Shown piece by piece: positions 8,218 through 16,772 of a stretch of 64,000 bases of DNA. The position numbers and the translations under genes were made by a program. Under the pieces are notes generated by a model. The model was not told where the DNA came from. It was given only the letters and a program-made list of their open reading frames with translations, and made no database searches. The DNA comes from Chryseobacterium aureum (GTDB taxonomy: Bacteria > Bacteroidota > Bacteroidia > Flavobacteriales > Weeksellaceae): the NCBI RefSeq assembly GCF_003971235.1, contig NZ_CP034661.1:1-64000 (forward strand). Direction: 5' to 3'. The number at the start of each line of letters is the position of its first letter. Positions within the stretch are counted from its first letter, which is position 1.

Positions 8218-8687
8218 TATCTGATTCCTGCTTTTTTCAGCATAAAGCCTAAAAGCCAGATGGGTCCAATAAAAAGAAACTGAAGATCTTTAATGAAAGC
8301 AGGCTTTTTTCCTTCAATTTTGTGCCCTAAAAACTGGAAAATCCACGTGACGATAAATACGCTCAGGTAAACCATCCATGACTGCCTTCCTATACTGATA
8401 TTGGTGAGATAGATGAAATGCTCCATGATCAGCATAATCACAATCATGACAAGAGCGATCATAAAAGACAGCCTTATATAAAACAAAGTGATCAGGATTA
8501 TGACCAGAATGCTTATGATACTGGCACATCCGAAATAAGATGCGCAAAAATGAGGGGAGGGAATCAGGGATGCAAAACCAAGAATAGTCCAGAAAATTAA
8601 AGGCACACAAATCCAGTGAATGAACTTGTTGGTCGCGTTTCTATGGCTTTTACTGTATTCGGCAAATAATAGATCAACCTTTCTCAT
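8214..8687 (-). CDS. Mpo1-like (DUF962) membrane protein
   Basis: A 157-residue integral membrane protein of the DUF962/Mpo1 family. It begins with the typical cytoplasmic stretch RKVDLLFAEYSKSHRNATNKFIHW, with His residues in NKFIHWICVP, then four to five hydrophobic helices. Yeast Mpo1 is a dioxygenase of 2-hydroxy fatty acids in sphingolipid turnover; the bacterial role is inferred only from the family. It is divergent from the AraC gene (74-base gap) and convergent with the DUF2891 gene, sharing four bases at the 3' ends. Confidence 0.88.
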   Translation of the reverse strand: MRKVDLLFAEYSKSHRNATNKFIHWICVPLIFWTILGFASLIPSPHFCASYFGCASIISILVIILITLFYIRLSFMIALVMIVIMLIMEHFIYLTNISIGRQSWMVYLSVFIVTWIFQFLGHKIEGKKPAFIKDLQFLFIGPIWLLGFMLKKAGIRY

Positions 8688-8726
8688 GCTGAAGGAAAAT
8701 TGGATTAACGCTAAAATAATAAAATT

Positions 8727-8757
8727 TTGTAATCACTGGTAAGATTGCTTACATTTG
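8727..8757 (+). promoter_or_regulatory. Promoter of the AraC regulator gene
   Basis: TTG at 8727-8729, a 20-base spacer and TACATTTG at 8750-8757 match the Bacteroidota primary sigma consensus. The ATG at 8762 lies only 4 bases after the -7 box, which implies a leaderless or nearly leaderless mRNA. Confidence 0.75.
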
Positions 8758-8761
8758 TCTT

Positions 8762-9607
8762 ATGTCTGCCTTAGAAAAGTTCGGAGTTGATATTTTTACG
8801 GAACACAATATTTTCGAGCGAATAGCTGTTGGTAAGCCTTTCCGCCCTGATAATCCTGCTTTTATCTTTATTAAATCCGGAACTATAAAATTGCGCCAGC
8901 ATTTCAGTGACCTGGAGGTCTCTTCCAATATGTTTATGGTCACCGATCCGCAGACCATTTATGAAGTGGTGGGAGTAACTGATGACTTCCAGTCCAGGAT
9001 GGTTTCTTATAAAAGAGAGTTTATTGCTGCTTTATCATTAAAATTTAACCGACTTATTACCTACCGTTATTTCAGACAGCAGATGAACAAAGGAGTTCCT
9101 TTCCCTGAAGATGAAATGGAAGTCGTCTGGAAAAGTGTCAATTTCCTGAAATACATTCTGGATTCTGATACGGAAATGCTCTATAAAAAAGAAATGGTAG
9201 AGCATCTTTTCTCCGTTTTCTGTTATCAGATGGCAGGCATTATTTCCAAGGAAGATAACAGTTCCATGAACCAGATGTCCAGGCAGGAAGAAATCGTATT
9301 TGTATTTCTTACCGATCTTGCGGAACATCACCTTACAGAAAGAACTGTTGAGTTTTATGCCGAGCGGCAGTCAATTACAACCAGACATCTTTCTTCTGTG
9401 GTAAAGGCCATTACAGGCAAGTCGGCAAGCCAGATTATTGCCCTGATTGTAATTAATGAGGCGAAAGTACTCTTAAACTCTTCCAGTAAACCTGTTTCGG
9501 AAATTTCTTCTATCCTCGGATTCAGTGATCAATACTCATTTTCTCACTTTTTTAAAAAACATCTGGAGGTGAGCCCTACACAATACAGACATCAGTTTGA
9601 AAGTTGA
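8762..9607 (+). CDS. AraC family transcriptional regulator
   Basis: A 281-residue regulator. The N-terminal part (about 1-165) looks like a cupin-type sensor (FIFIKSGTIKLRQHF). The C-terminal part (about 185-281) holds the AraC double helix-turn-helix with VKAITGKSASQI, then PVSEISSILGFSDQYSFSHFFKKHLEVSPTQYR, given here in two overlapping pieces of the signature (SEISSILGFSD and FSHFFKKHLEVSPTQYR). It lies just upstream of, and in the same direction as, the TolC/HlyD/MFS exporter genes, so it probably controls them and itself. The inducer cannot be told from sequence. An internal start is unlikely because the next Met is at about residue 58, inside the sensor domain. Confidence 0.93.
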   Translation: MSALEKFGVDIFTEHNIFERIAVGKPFRPDNPAFIFIKSGTIKLRQHFSDLEVSSNMFMVTDPQTIYEVVGVTDDFQSRMVSYKREFIAALSLKFNRLITYRYFRQQMNKGVPFPEDEMEVVWKSVNFLKYILDSDTEMLYKKEMVEHLFSVFCYQMAGIISKEDNSSMNQMSRQEEIVFVFLTDLAEHHLTERTVEFYAERQSITTRHLSSVVKAITGKSASQIIALIVINEAKVLLNSSSKPVSEISSILGFSDQYSFSHFFKKHLEVSPTQYRHQFES

Positions 9608-9613
9608 AATCTT

Positions 9614-9677
9614 ACATTTGAACATCTTTTTCCAAAAATCAAACATTTGATTGATTTTGTTGTTGGCCTAACTTTGC
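9614..9677 (+). promoter_or_regulatory. Promoter of the efflux operon with a direct repeat
   Basis: TTG at 9647-9649, a 20-base spacer and TAACTTTG at 9670-9677 form a good consensus promoter. The octamer ACATTTGA occurs at 9614-9621 and again at 9643-9650, overlapping the -33 element. Direct repeats near -33 are typical AraC-family activator sites (inference). Confidence 0.65.
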
Positions 9678-9696
9678 ATCTGTAAAACAAGGTAAA

Positions 9697-11007
9697 ATGA
9701 CAAAGAAAATAAAAACAGCACTATCTGTACTGATAGCAGCTTTTCCTGCGCTGTTTTTTTCCCAACAGATAAAACAGATGACCGCAGCTGAAGTGGCGGA
9801 ACTTGCTGTGCAGAATCATCAGCAGCTCAAGGTATCAGCACAGAATATTGACATCGCAAAACAAAATATAAATGTTGTTAAGCTTCAGAAGCTTCCTGCC
9901 ATCACGGCTTCTACAAGCCAGTTCTATTTAGGGGATGCGGTGGCTATTGATAAAGACTTTTCAAACTCTACCAATGTTCCGATGCCCCATTACGGAAGTT
10001 CGTACGCGGTACAGGCAACACAACTTATCTTCAAAGGAGGGTTGGTGAATAAATCCATTGAAATGGCAGGTCTTCGTGAGCAGCTTTCCGAACTGGATCT
10101 GGAGAAAAACAAACAGGATGTGAAGTTTTTGGTGATTTCCAATTATCTGGATATCTACAAAATCATCAACCAGGAAGAAGTATTTCAGAATAACAAAAAA
10201 CTGGCTCAGGAACGTCTTAAAAATATCCAGAAATTTTATCAGCAGGGAATGGTAACCCGAAATGAAGTGATTCGTGGAGAACTGGCCATTAAAAATCTGG
10301 ATCAGGGAATCCTGACGCTTACCAACAATAAAAAAATCCTTAATTATAATCTGAATATTGCTCTGGGTTTATCTTCTGACACGGAGATTGTTCCTACAGA
10401 AAGCCTGGAAAATAAAGAATCAGGAATAGGCATGCAGTATTATACAGATCTTGCCCATGAAAGTAATCCGCTGCTAAAATCTGCTCAAAAAAATATTGCG
10501 GTAGCAGATAAGAATATCGAGATTATCAAAACAGACAACGCACCTACACTGGCCGGATTTGGAGGATACACGCTGCAAAGACCGATCACGACCAGAAACC
10601 CTGTTTTGGATATGTATTCAGGAGGCTGGCAGACCGGGGTTTCTTTGAGTTATAATATAGACACTCTTTTTAAAACCAAAGAAAAAGTGAAATTAGGCGA
10701 GCTGCAGAAGAACCAGGCAAATGATGCCATGACGTTGGTACAGCAGAATGTAGATATGGCTGTGAATGCTGCCTATACAAAATATCAGGAAGCCATTCAG
10801 CAGGCAGATATCCTGAATGATTCCAAAAGACTGGCGGAAGAAAACTACAAGATTACCGAAGCCAAATATCTGAACCAGCTGGCGGTACAGGCAGAAATGA
10901 TTGACGCACAGAACCAGAAACTCCAGTCGGAACTTGATTATGCCAACGCGGAAATCAATGTTCTGTACCAGTATTACAATCTTCTGAAATCTACAGGAAC
11001 ACTTTAA
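9697..11007 (+). CDS. TolC family outer membrane efflux protein
   Basis: A 436-residue outer membrane channel protein. Signal peptide 1 to about 23 ends in FFSQQ. Two TolC-type repeats follow, with long amphipathic helices (EQLSELDLEKNKQDVKFLVI; AEENYKITEAKYLNQLAVQA) and the recurrent ALGL and ANA turns. It forms the outer pore of the tripartite exporter whose periplasmic adaptor and inner-membrane pump are the next two genes. Gaps are 24 and about 100 bases, all on the same strand, so it is the first structural gene of the operon. Confidence 0.94.
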   Translation: MTKKIKTALSVLIAAFPALFFSQQIKQMTAAEVAELAVQNHQQLKVSAQNIDIAKQNINVVKLQKLPAITASTSQFYLGDAVAIDKDFSNSTNVPMPHYGSSYAVQATQLIFKGGLVNKSIEMAGLREQLSELDLEKNKQDVKFLVISNYLDIYKIINQEEVFQNNKKLAQERLKNIQKFYQQGMVTRNEVIRGELAIKNLDQGILTLTNNKKILNYNLNIALGLSSDTEIVPTESLENKESGIGMQYYTDLAHESNPLLKSAQKNIAVADKNIEIIKTDNAPTLAGFGGYTLQRPITTRNPVLDMYSGGWQTGVSLSYNIDTLFKTKEKVKLGELQKNQANDAMTLVQQNVDMAVNAAYTKYQEAIQQADILNDSKRLAEENYKITEAKYLNQLAVQAEMIDAQNQKLQSELDYANAEINVLYQYYNLLKSTGTL

Positions 11008-11031
11008 TTTTTAAAACTGACAATCAACACA

Positions 11032-12150
11032 ATGGAAAACAAGGAACACACTACTCAAAATACGACACCAACTCCCGCAGCATCAGCCGCAGAAAACAAG
11101 AAAAAGAAAAATAAAACCAATAAGATAAGAGCCATCATTTCTAATATCATCGTTTTTATGGTCATTGGTTTCGGACTGTTCTGGCTAATCCGTGAATATT
11201 TCCATATAGGAAGCAAAACGTATACGGAAGCAGCACAGGTAGAAGAATTTATCAATCCTATCAACACAAGGGTCTCTGCTTACATTAAAGAAATTAAGTT
11301 CATTGAGCATCAGCGGGTAAAAAAAGGAGATACATTGGTCATACTGGATGATCGTGAAATTCTTACACAATTAGGTCAGGCAGAAGCAGCTTATCAGAAC
11401 GCTATGGCTCAAAAAACAGCAACAAGCTCTTCTGTAAATACTGTTTCCAATAATATCAACGTGATGCAGTCCAATATTGCCGGGGCAAAAGCCAGATTAT
11501 GGAATGCAGAGCAGAATTTAAACCGATACAAAAATCTCTTAGCTGCCGAAGCCGTTACCAGACAGCAATACGATCAGGTAAAAACAGAGTATGATGCTCA
11601 AAAAGCGGCTTATGAAACTTTAGTCAACCAAAAGCAGTCTGCTAATCTGTCCACAACAGAAGTGAAAAGCAGATTGGGAATTAATGATGCTGAAATTAAA
11701 AGAACAAAATCTGCCTTGGATATGGCCAGAATCAATCTTTCATATACGGTTATCACAGCACCTTACGATGGAGTAATGGGAAGAAGGACAATCTCCGAAG
11801 GCCAGCTGATTCAACCGGGGCAGCAGGTGGCCACTATCGTCCTGAACGGTCAGAAATGGGTAACCGCCAACTTCCTGGAAAGCCAGATGCCGAATATCAA
11901 AGTAGGAGAAAAAATGTCTATGACCGCTGATGCTTTAGGAGGAAAAAAATTCGAAGGAGTTGTAACAGCGGTTTCCGCAGCTACTGGATCAAGATACTCA
12001 AGTGTACCTACCGATAACTCCACCGGAAATTTCATTAAAGTACAGCAGAGAATCCCTGTAAGAATAGAGTTTACAGCTTCCAACAAAAAAGAAGATCTTG
12101 ACAAACTGAGCGCAGGAATGAATATGAACGTGAATATTAATAAAGACTAA
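11032..12150 (+). CDS. HlyD/EmrA-type periplasmic adaptor protein
   Basis: A 372-residue membrane fusion protein. The short cytoplasmic N-terminus is rich in Thr, Ala and Lys, followed by one transmembrane helix (about 36-58, IISNIIVFMVIGFGLFWLI). The biotinyl-lipoyl halves flank a long coiled-coil hairpin (about 100-230), then the barrel segment with ITAPYDGVMGRRTISEGQLI and NFLESQMPNIKVGEKM. This is the layout of EmrA, which couples an MFS pump to TolC. It lies between the TolC and MFS genes. Confidence 0.94.
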   Translation: MENKEHTTQNTTPTPAASAAENKKKKNKTNKIRAIISNIIVFMVIGFGLFWLIREYFHIGSKTYTEAAQVEEFINPINTRVSAYIKEIKFIEHQRVKKGDTLVILDDREILTQLGQAEAAYQNAMAQKTATSSSVNTVSNNINVMQSNIAGAKARLWNAEQNLNRYKNLLAAEAVTRQQYDQVKTEYDAQKAAYETLVNQKQSANLSTTEVKSRLGINDAEIKRTKSALDMARINLSYTVITAPYDGVMGRRTISEGQLIQPGQQVATIVLNGQKWVTANFLESQMPNIKVGEKMSMTADALGGKKFEGVVTAVSAATGSRYSSVPTDNSTGNFIKVQQRIPVRIEFTASNKKEDLDKLSAGMNMNVNINKD

Positions 12151-12249
12151 GATGTAAGATATCAGATTTCAGACATTATGTTTTTGGGAAAGCTAACGCT
12201 GAATGTTGAAGGTCTGACATCTGATATCTGAAATCTATACCTAAAAATA
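12151..12249. repeat. Spacer with ATCAGATTTCAGAC words shared with the purM-purN spacer
   Basis: ATCAGATTTCAGAC (12161-12174) and a rearranged inverted partner CATCTGATATCTGAAATC further on form a weak inverted repeat. The same 14-mer occurs at 38524-38537. Confidence 0.55.
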
Positions 12250-13842
12250 ATGTACAACAAAGGATTATATAGCGACTGGGTACCCAAACCCGTACAGCTG
12301 CTGCTGATTGTATTACTGCTTGCAGTGGTAATGCCTATCGGCGGGGTGTATACCGGAAATATCAGTTCTCTGGTAAGCGGTACCGGTGCTATGACAGAAT
12401 ATTTTATGTGGGCTAACTATGCCACTACCATTGGGATGGGAGCTTGTATGCCGGTTGTTCTCAGAATCAAAATGAGATTCAAAGTAAGGGACAAGATGGT
12501 TTTACTTCTGGTGCTTTTAGGAGCGCTCAGCTATGTCAACGGAACCACTTTACAGCCCATGATTTTCATCTTTACATCATTGGTGATAGGTTTTATGAAA
12601 ATGATGGTTACCATAGAGCTTTTCTTGCCCTTAATGGTTATGATTGGAAACCGTGGCGTATTTTATGGCGCTTTCTACACGTTCGTTCTGGTAATGAATC
12701 AGGTGGCCACTTACTATGCCGCTGAGTTCGCTTTACTCTATAACTGGCAGCAGTTTTATCTGTTCACAGCGGTTTTATGCTTTATTTTAGCTTTAATACA
12801 CTGGATTTTTATGCATGATCAATATTTTGCGTTAAAAGTTCCTCTGCACTATATTGATTGGCTAAGTATTTTACTTTTCATTTCCACTTTTATGTTTTCC
12901 GCGTATGTGTATTCATTTGGAAGACAGCAGGATTGGTTTAATTCGACGCATATTATGAATGCAAGCATTGCCGCTTTTGTGAGCTTTGCACTGCTTTCTA
13001 TCCGTCAGCTAACTTTAAAGCGGCCCTACCTTTCATTCAAAATTTTTACAAAGAATAATGTACAGCATGGCCTTTTCATGCTCTTCTGGCTGGGAATGTT
13101 TTTAGGAACAGCTTCTCTTCAGAATACTTTTGCAGTGGGTGTATTAGGATATGATCAATTGACCAATACCAGATTGAGTGTACTCATGATTCCCGGAATT
13201 ATCCTGGCCGGAGCTCTGGCAATTTTCTGGTTTAAAAAAGAGAAGCCTTTGAAAATGTATATTTTTTCCGGTTTTGCAGCCATGGTTGCATATGCTGTTA
13301 TCATGTATTTTTCTATGGTTCTGGAGTTCAGTTATGACAACTGGTATCTGCCGATGTTTTTAAAAGGATACGGAATGTGTTCGCTGTTTATCTCCGTATG
13401 GTTTTATACACTGGATAAGCTTGAAATGGATGAAATGCTGGCAGCCATCGGACTTGTCTTAGTCTGGAGGACTTTTCTTGCCGTAGGAATTTTTTCAACA
13501 CTCTATGCATGGTTTCAGTACCGTTTTCAGGTGACAGCAATTGGTGATCTTGCCGTTTATATGGACGGAATGACGTTTACTCCTCAGAATGTAGCTGCCA
13601 ATATGAAAGTCATTCAGCTCAATGCCATCATTATTGCCACTAAAAAGATCTTCGGATATATTATTTTAGTCGGATTCGGAGTGCTGATATATGTGGCTAC
13701 CCATCATTTTGGAGCAAAACGATTTCAGTATTTCAGATTTGTAAGAGTTCTGGGCGGTAAATCCGTCATTGCGAGAAGAAGACTTCGCGAAAGAAAAAAA
13801 TTATTGGAAGAGATAAAAGATGCAGCAGGGCCTGCAGTATAA
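12250..13842 (+). CDS. MFS-type inner membrane exporter (EmrB-like, divergent)
   Basis: A 530-residue polytopic membrane protein with about 14 hydrophobic segments, as in the 14-helix drug/proton antiporters that pair with EmrA-type adaptors. The N-terminus MYNKGLYSDWVPKPVQLLL and the helix region GMGACMPVVLRIKMRF fit the divergent EmrB-like group common in Bacteroidota. The C-terminus is strongly basic (RRRLRERKKLLEEIK). Position after TolC and HlyD genes supports a role as the pump of the complex. The substrate is unknown; toxic compounds or a siderophore are possible given the receptor gene downstream. Confidence 0.88.
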   Translation: MYNKGLYSDWVPKPVQLLLIVLLLAVVMPIGGVYTGNISSLVSGTGAMTEYFMWANYATTIGMGACMPVVLRIKMRFKVRDKMVLLLVLLGALSYVNGTTLQPMIFIFTSLVIGFMKMMVTIELFLPLMVMIGNRGVFYGAFYTFVLVMNQVATYYAAEFALLYNWQQFYLFTAVLCFILALIHWIFMHDQYFALKVPLHYIDWLSILLFISTFMFSAYVYSFGRQQDWFNSTHIMNASIAAFVSFALLSIRQLTLKRPYLSFKIFTKNNVQHGLFMLFWLGMFLGTASLQNTFAVGVLGYDQLTNTRLSVLMIPGIILAGALAIFWFKKEKPLKMYIFSGFAAMVAYAVIMYFSMVLEFSYDNWYLPMFLKGYGMCSLFISVWFYTLDKLEMDEMLAAIGLVLVWRTFLAVGIFSTLYAWFQYRFQVTAIGDLAVYMDGMTFTPQNVAANMKVIQLNAIIIATKKIFGYIILVGFGVLIYVATHHFGAKRFQYFRFVRVLGGKSVIARRRLRERKKLLEEIKDAAGPAV

Positions 13843-13861
13843 AAATACCTTGTTTTTACCA

Positions 13862-13897
13862 GTAAAATCCTGGTCCTTCATTGGGCTGGGATTTTAC
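13862..13897 (+). terminator. Probable terminator of the efflux operon
   Basis: GTAAAATCC (13862-13870) pairs with GGATTTTAC (13889-13897). The T run after it is weak (GCTTTT), so termination may be partial. Confidence 0.5.
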
Positions 13898-14142
13898 GCT
13901 TTTAAATGGAAAAAGCTGGATGCTGGAGGAGGAGAGTAATAAAAGACGGTTTATAGCTATTTGTTTTAGTACAAACCTTTATCTCAAAAATATGTATATT
14001 GATTATACATGATCAACAACTTCCAATTCCCTGCTTCCTTTTTCCATTTTTTTATAAAAAGGGAAAATCTCATGCTAAGTTATTTTTATTCTTTCTAAAT
14101 AAGAATTATCTTTGCCGCATTATAAAACGTTGAATAGAAAGA
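13898..14142. promoter_or_regulatory. Control region of the TonB-dependent receptor gene
   Basis: There is no gene here. A 7-bp inverted repeat ATGTATA/TATACAT lies at 13992-14010. A 6-7-6 inverted repeat ATTCTT-N7-AAGAAT at 14088-14106 includes TTCTAAATAA, which resembles Fur-type sites. TATCTTTG at 14107-14114 is a -7 box directly behind it, so a repressor bound there would block transcription. The Fur assignment is inference. Confidence 0.45.
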
Positions 14143-16353
14143 ATGAAAAAGCAGTATGCATTCATAGGTCTTTTAGCTTCCGGGATGTTATTTTCTCAGG
14201 CCGTTAAAGACACTGCAGCCTCTAAAGGTATTGAAGATGTGGTGATTGTAGCTTCCAGAAAACCCACCAAAATCTCTGAAGTACCGGGAACCGTTTGGGT
14301 AGTACAGAAAGAAAAAATTCAGGAACAGGCTAAAAGTGGAGTTCCGATCAAAGAAATGCTGTCGATTCTTATTCCTTCCATGGATATTGGTCCACAGGGA
14401 AGAACCAATTACGGACAGAACATGAGAGGGCGTTCTGCATTGGTAATGATAGACGGGGTTTCTCTGAACAGTATTCGTTCCATAAGCCGTCAGCTGGATG
14501 CTATTGATCCTTTTAATATTGAGAGGATAGAAGTGCTTTCAGGAGCAAGCTCTATTTATGGGGGCAATGCCACAGGCGGAATTATCAATATTATTACAAA
14601 AACACCCTCCAAAAAAGGAATCAGCGGCGAAACAGAATTGGGGGTACGTACCGGATTTATGGGGAAAGACGACCATGATTTCCGGGCAGCCCAATCTATT
14701 GCAGCTAAGGGAGACAAGTTTTTCGGAAGATTGGGAGTAGCTTATCAGCAGAACGGCGGGGTGTATGGAGCAGATCAGAAACAGCTGTTTACAGATATTA
14801 CACAAACTGACCTTCAGTATAATCAATCAATTGATATTCTTGCTACAGGAGGATATCAGTTCAATAATAAACATAAAATAACGGCTTCCCTTCAGTACTA
14901 CAATTCCAAATTTAATGGAGACCGGAGTTTATATCTGGGGCAAAATCTGAGTGCATTCACTACCAAAAATGCTTCATTACTGGAAATGAGAGATGGTTTC
15001 TCATCAGATAAAAATGTAGGAACAGAGCGTTACATGGCTACAGTAGCTTACAACGCAAACGGGATTTTAGGCGGACAGGATCTGTATGTACAGTTGGCAA
15101 CACGTGGCGAAAAATTAGGGTTCTATCCATTTCCGGGGAATGTCACTTTACAGACCGGGAAAATACCTTATATGTCCTCTTCACAGCAGGATACTTATTA
15201 TTCAGGAATTAAAGCCTTACTATCAAAATCATGGCGGGGACTGAATGTTACGTACGGAGCGGATTTTGATTTTGAAAAATTTGAGGGAACCCAATCTGTT
15301 TATGATATCGCAAAGACCATGTCCAGCGGAGGTTTAGTCAACGAAACAAAATACAGTCTGGGAAGGTATCCTACCAATCATTCCCAAAGTTATGCAGGAT
15401 ATGTTCAGGCCAAATACAATATTCTTCCCAGGTTACAATTGAATGCAGGAATCCGTTACCAGCATATCAACGTAAAAATGGATGATTTTGTAGGTTCAGA
15501 ACAGCAAACACAGGTAGCTATGGGCTATGGAAGCTCAGCATCTGCAATTCCCGGCGGTGAAAGTTCTTATAATGTGATATTAGCCAATGCCGGATTACTG
15601 TACAAATTCAATGAGCAGCATCAGGTATGGGGAACATTTTCCCAGGGGGCAAGCCTGGCCGATCCTGCTAAATTTTATGGAATAGGGCAGTACAAATTGG
15701 TGGGAGCAAACTGGGATGTAGTCTCAAGTATCAATGTAAAAGAACAGCCGCTGCAGGCCATCAAAACCAACCAGCTTGAAGTGGGTTACCGTGTCAACAG
15801 AGGTGGCTTAAGAGCTCAGATTGCCGGGTTCCTGAGTAATTCTGATAAAACTATTGCCGTAGATAAAAAGACCTTTCAGATTCTTGTGAACGATTTGAAA
15901 TTACGAAACATGGGAATTGAAGCTGAGGTTTCTTATTCTTTAAACAATGGTGTTTATTTCGGGGCGAGCGGACTTCTGATCAAATCTGAAGTAGATAACA
16001 AAGGAGAATGGCAGAAGCAGGAAATTTACAATGCTTCCCCTTCAAAATTGGTAACGTATATCGGTTATACTATTCAAAACTGGTCTTTCAGATTCCAGTC
16101 TTTGCAGAATTTCAAACAGAAAGACGAGCTTAATAATGTGGTGGAAGGGTACAATACCTCAGATCTGATGATAGGATACCGATTCCACTGGGGGAAATTC
16201 AATCTGGGAATTCAGAATCTATTCAATACAGATTATCAGACAATATGGAGCAAGCGTTCCCAGGTATTATATTCTACTTACGGACTGCCGGAACTGTTTA
16301 ACTATAAAGGTAGAGGAAGAACTTTCAACCTCTCTTACACTTTTGAGTTTTAA
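14143..16353 (+). CDS. TonB-dependent siderophore receptor, IutA-like
   Basis: A 736-residue outer membrane receptor. Signal peptide 1 to about 19, then a TonB-box-like GIEDVVIVASRK, a plug domain to about 165 and a 22-strand barrel ending in the aromatic FNLSYTFEF. The plug motif TNYGQNMRGR, VMIDGVSLNS, DPFNIERIEVLSGASSIYGG and barrel segments GFYPFPGNV, SSSQQDTYYSG and SLGRYPTNHS agree closely, as I recall it, with IutA, the ferric-aerobactin receptor. No siderophore synthesis genes lie in the window, so it may take up a siderophore made by others. A Fur-like inverted repeat overlaps the probable promoter. Confidence 0.9.
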   Translation: MKKQYAFIGLLASGMLFSQAVKDTAASKGIEDVVIVASRKPTKISEVPGTVWVVQKEKIQEQAKSGVPIKEMLSILIPSMDIGPQGRTNYGQNMRGRSALVMIDGVSLNSIRSISRQLDAIDPFNIERIEVLSGASSIYGGNATGGIINIITKTPSKKGISGETELGVRTGFMGKDDHDFRAAQSIAAKGDKFFGRLGVAYQQNGGVYGADQKQLFTDITQTDLQYNQSIDILATGGYQFNNKHKITASLQYYNSKFNGDRSLYLGQNLSAFTTKNASLLEMRDGFSSDKNVGTERYMATVAYNANGILGGQDLYVQLATRGEKLGFYPFPGNVTLQTGKIPYMSSSQQDTYYSGIKALLSKSWRGLNVTYGADFDFEKFEGTQSVYDIAKTMSSGGLVNETKYSLGRYPTNHSQSYAGYVQAKYNILPRLQLNAGIRYQHINVKMDDFVGSEQQTQVAMGYGSSASAIPGGESSYNVILANAGLLYKFNEQHQVWGTFSQGASLADPAKFYGIGQYKLVGANWDVVSSINVKEQPLQAIKTNQLEVGYRVNRGGLRAQIAGFLSNSDKTIAVDKKTFQILVNDLKLRNMGIEAEVSYSLNNGVYFGASGLLIKSEVDNKGEWQKQEIYNASPSKLVTYIGYTIQNWSFRFQSLQNFKQKDELNNVVEGYNTSDLMIGYRFHWGKFNLGIQNLFNTDYQTIWSKRSQVLYSTYGLPELFNYKGRGRTFNLSYTFEF

Positions 16354-16402
16354 ATATAAGACACAGGTAAAAATGCCCTGATCTGAAAACATATAGTATT
16401 TC

Positions 16403-16440
16403 AAATCCGGTTTCTGAATTGGTCAGAAACCGGATTTTAA
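16403..16440 (+). terminator. Terminator after the TonB-dependent receptor gene
   Basis: A perfect 15-bp stem: AAATCCGGTTTCTGA (16403-16417) and TCAGAAACCGGATTT (16423-16437), with a 5-base loop and a short T tract. Confidence 0.8.
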
Positions 16441-16772
16441 CTTATAAAGAATCAGTTATGGCTAAAATTTCAACAGAGTAGATTGTTGCCGAGGTAACCA
16501 GAATTATGCGCTTATTCTTACTGGAAAGCGGGAGTTGTAGAAAATGAATGTCAGGCAGACAGGCATAAGGAGAAGGATTCGATGGAGTAGGCGGCAGGGA
16601 TTTTGAGTTTGAGAGTTTGAGAGTTTGAGAGTTTGAAAGTTTGAAAGTTTGAAAGTTTGAGGATTTGAGAGCGTTTAACGTTGTGGGGTAACTAGGAACA
16701 AAAACAACCAGCATCCCGCACCCGCAACAAAATAAACTGGCAACTATCACCCCGAACCCGTATCTTTGCCCT
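16441..16772. other. Gene-free spacer with low-complexity repeats
   Basis: After the receptor terminator this spacer holds the octamer array (16605-16671) and a C-rich word GCATCCCGCACCCGCAAC at 16711-16728, which also recurs in variant form near 47901 and 52336. A minus-strand ORF crosses it but is judged spurious. Confidence 0.6.
16605..16671. repeat. 8-bp tandem repeat, eight units
   Basis: Four GAGTTTGA units, three AAGTTTGA units and one GGATTTGA unit follow each other without gaps from 16605 to 16668, then a partial GAG. The unit length is not a multiple of three, and the run is outside genes. Confidence 0.9.

Noticed and set aside
13898..14142. Possible small gene upstream of the TonB-dependent receptor
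   Set aside because: No frame with a start, a plausible ribosome site and a sensible composition was found; the region is regulatory and repeat-like.
16605..16671. Regular repeat that might suggest a CRISPR array
   Set aside because: Units are 8 bases without spacers, and there are no cas genes.
16442..16750. Minus-strand 102-codon ORF with FKLSN and LSNS repeats
   Set aside because: It is just the translation of the GAGTTTGA octamer array and C-rich spacer; it has no domain pattern, no promoter, and the repeat unit is not a codon multiple.
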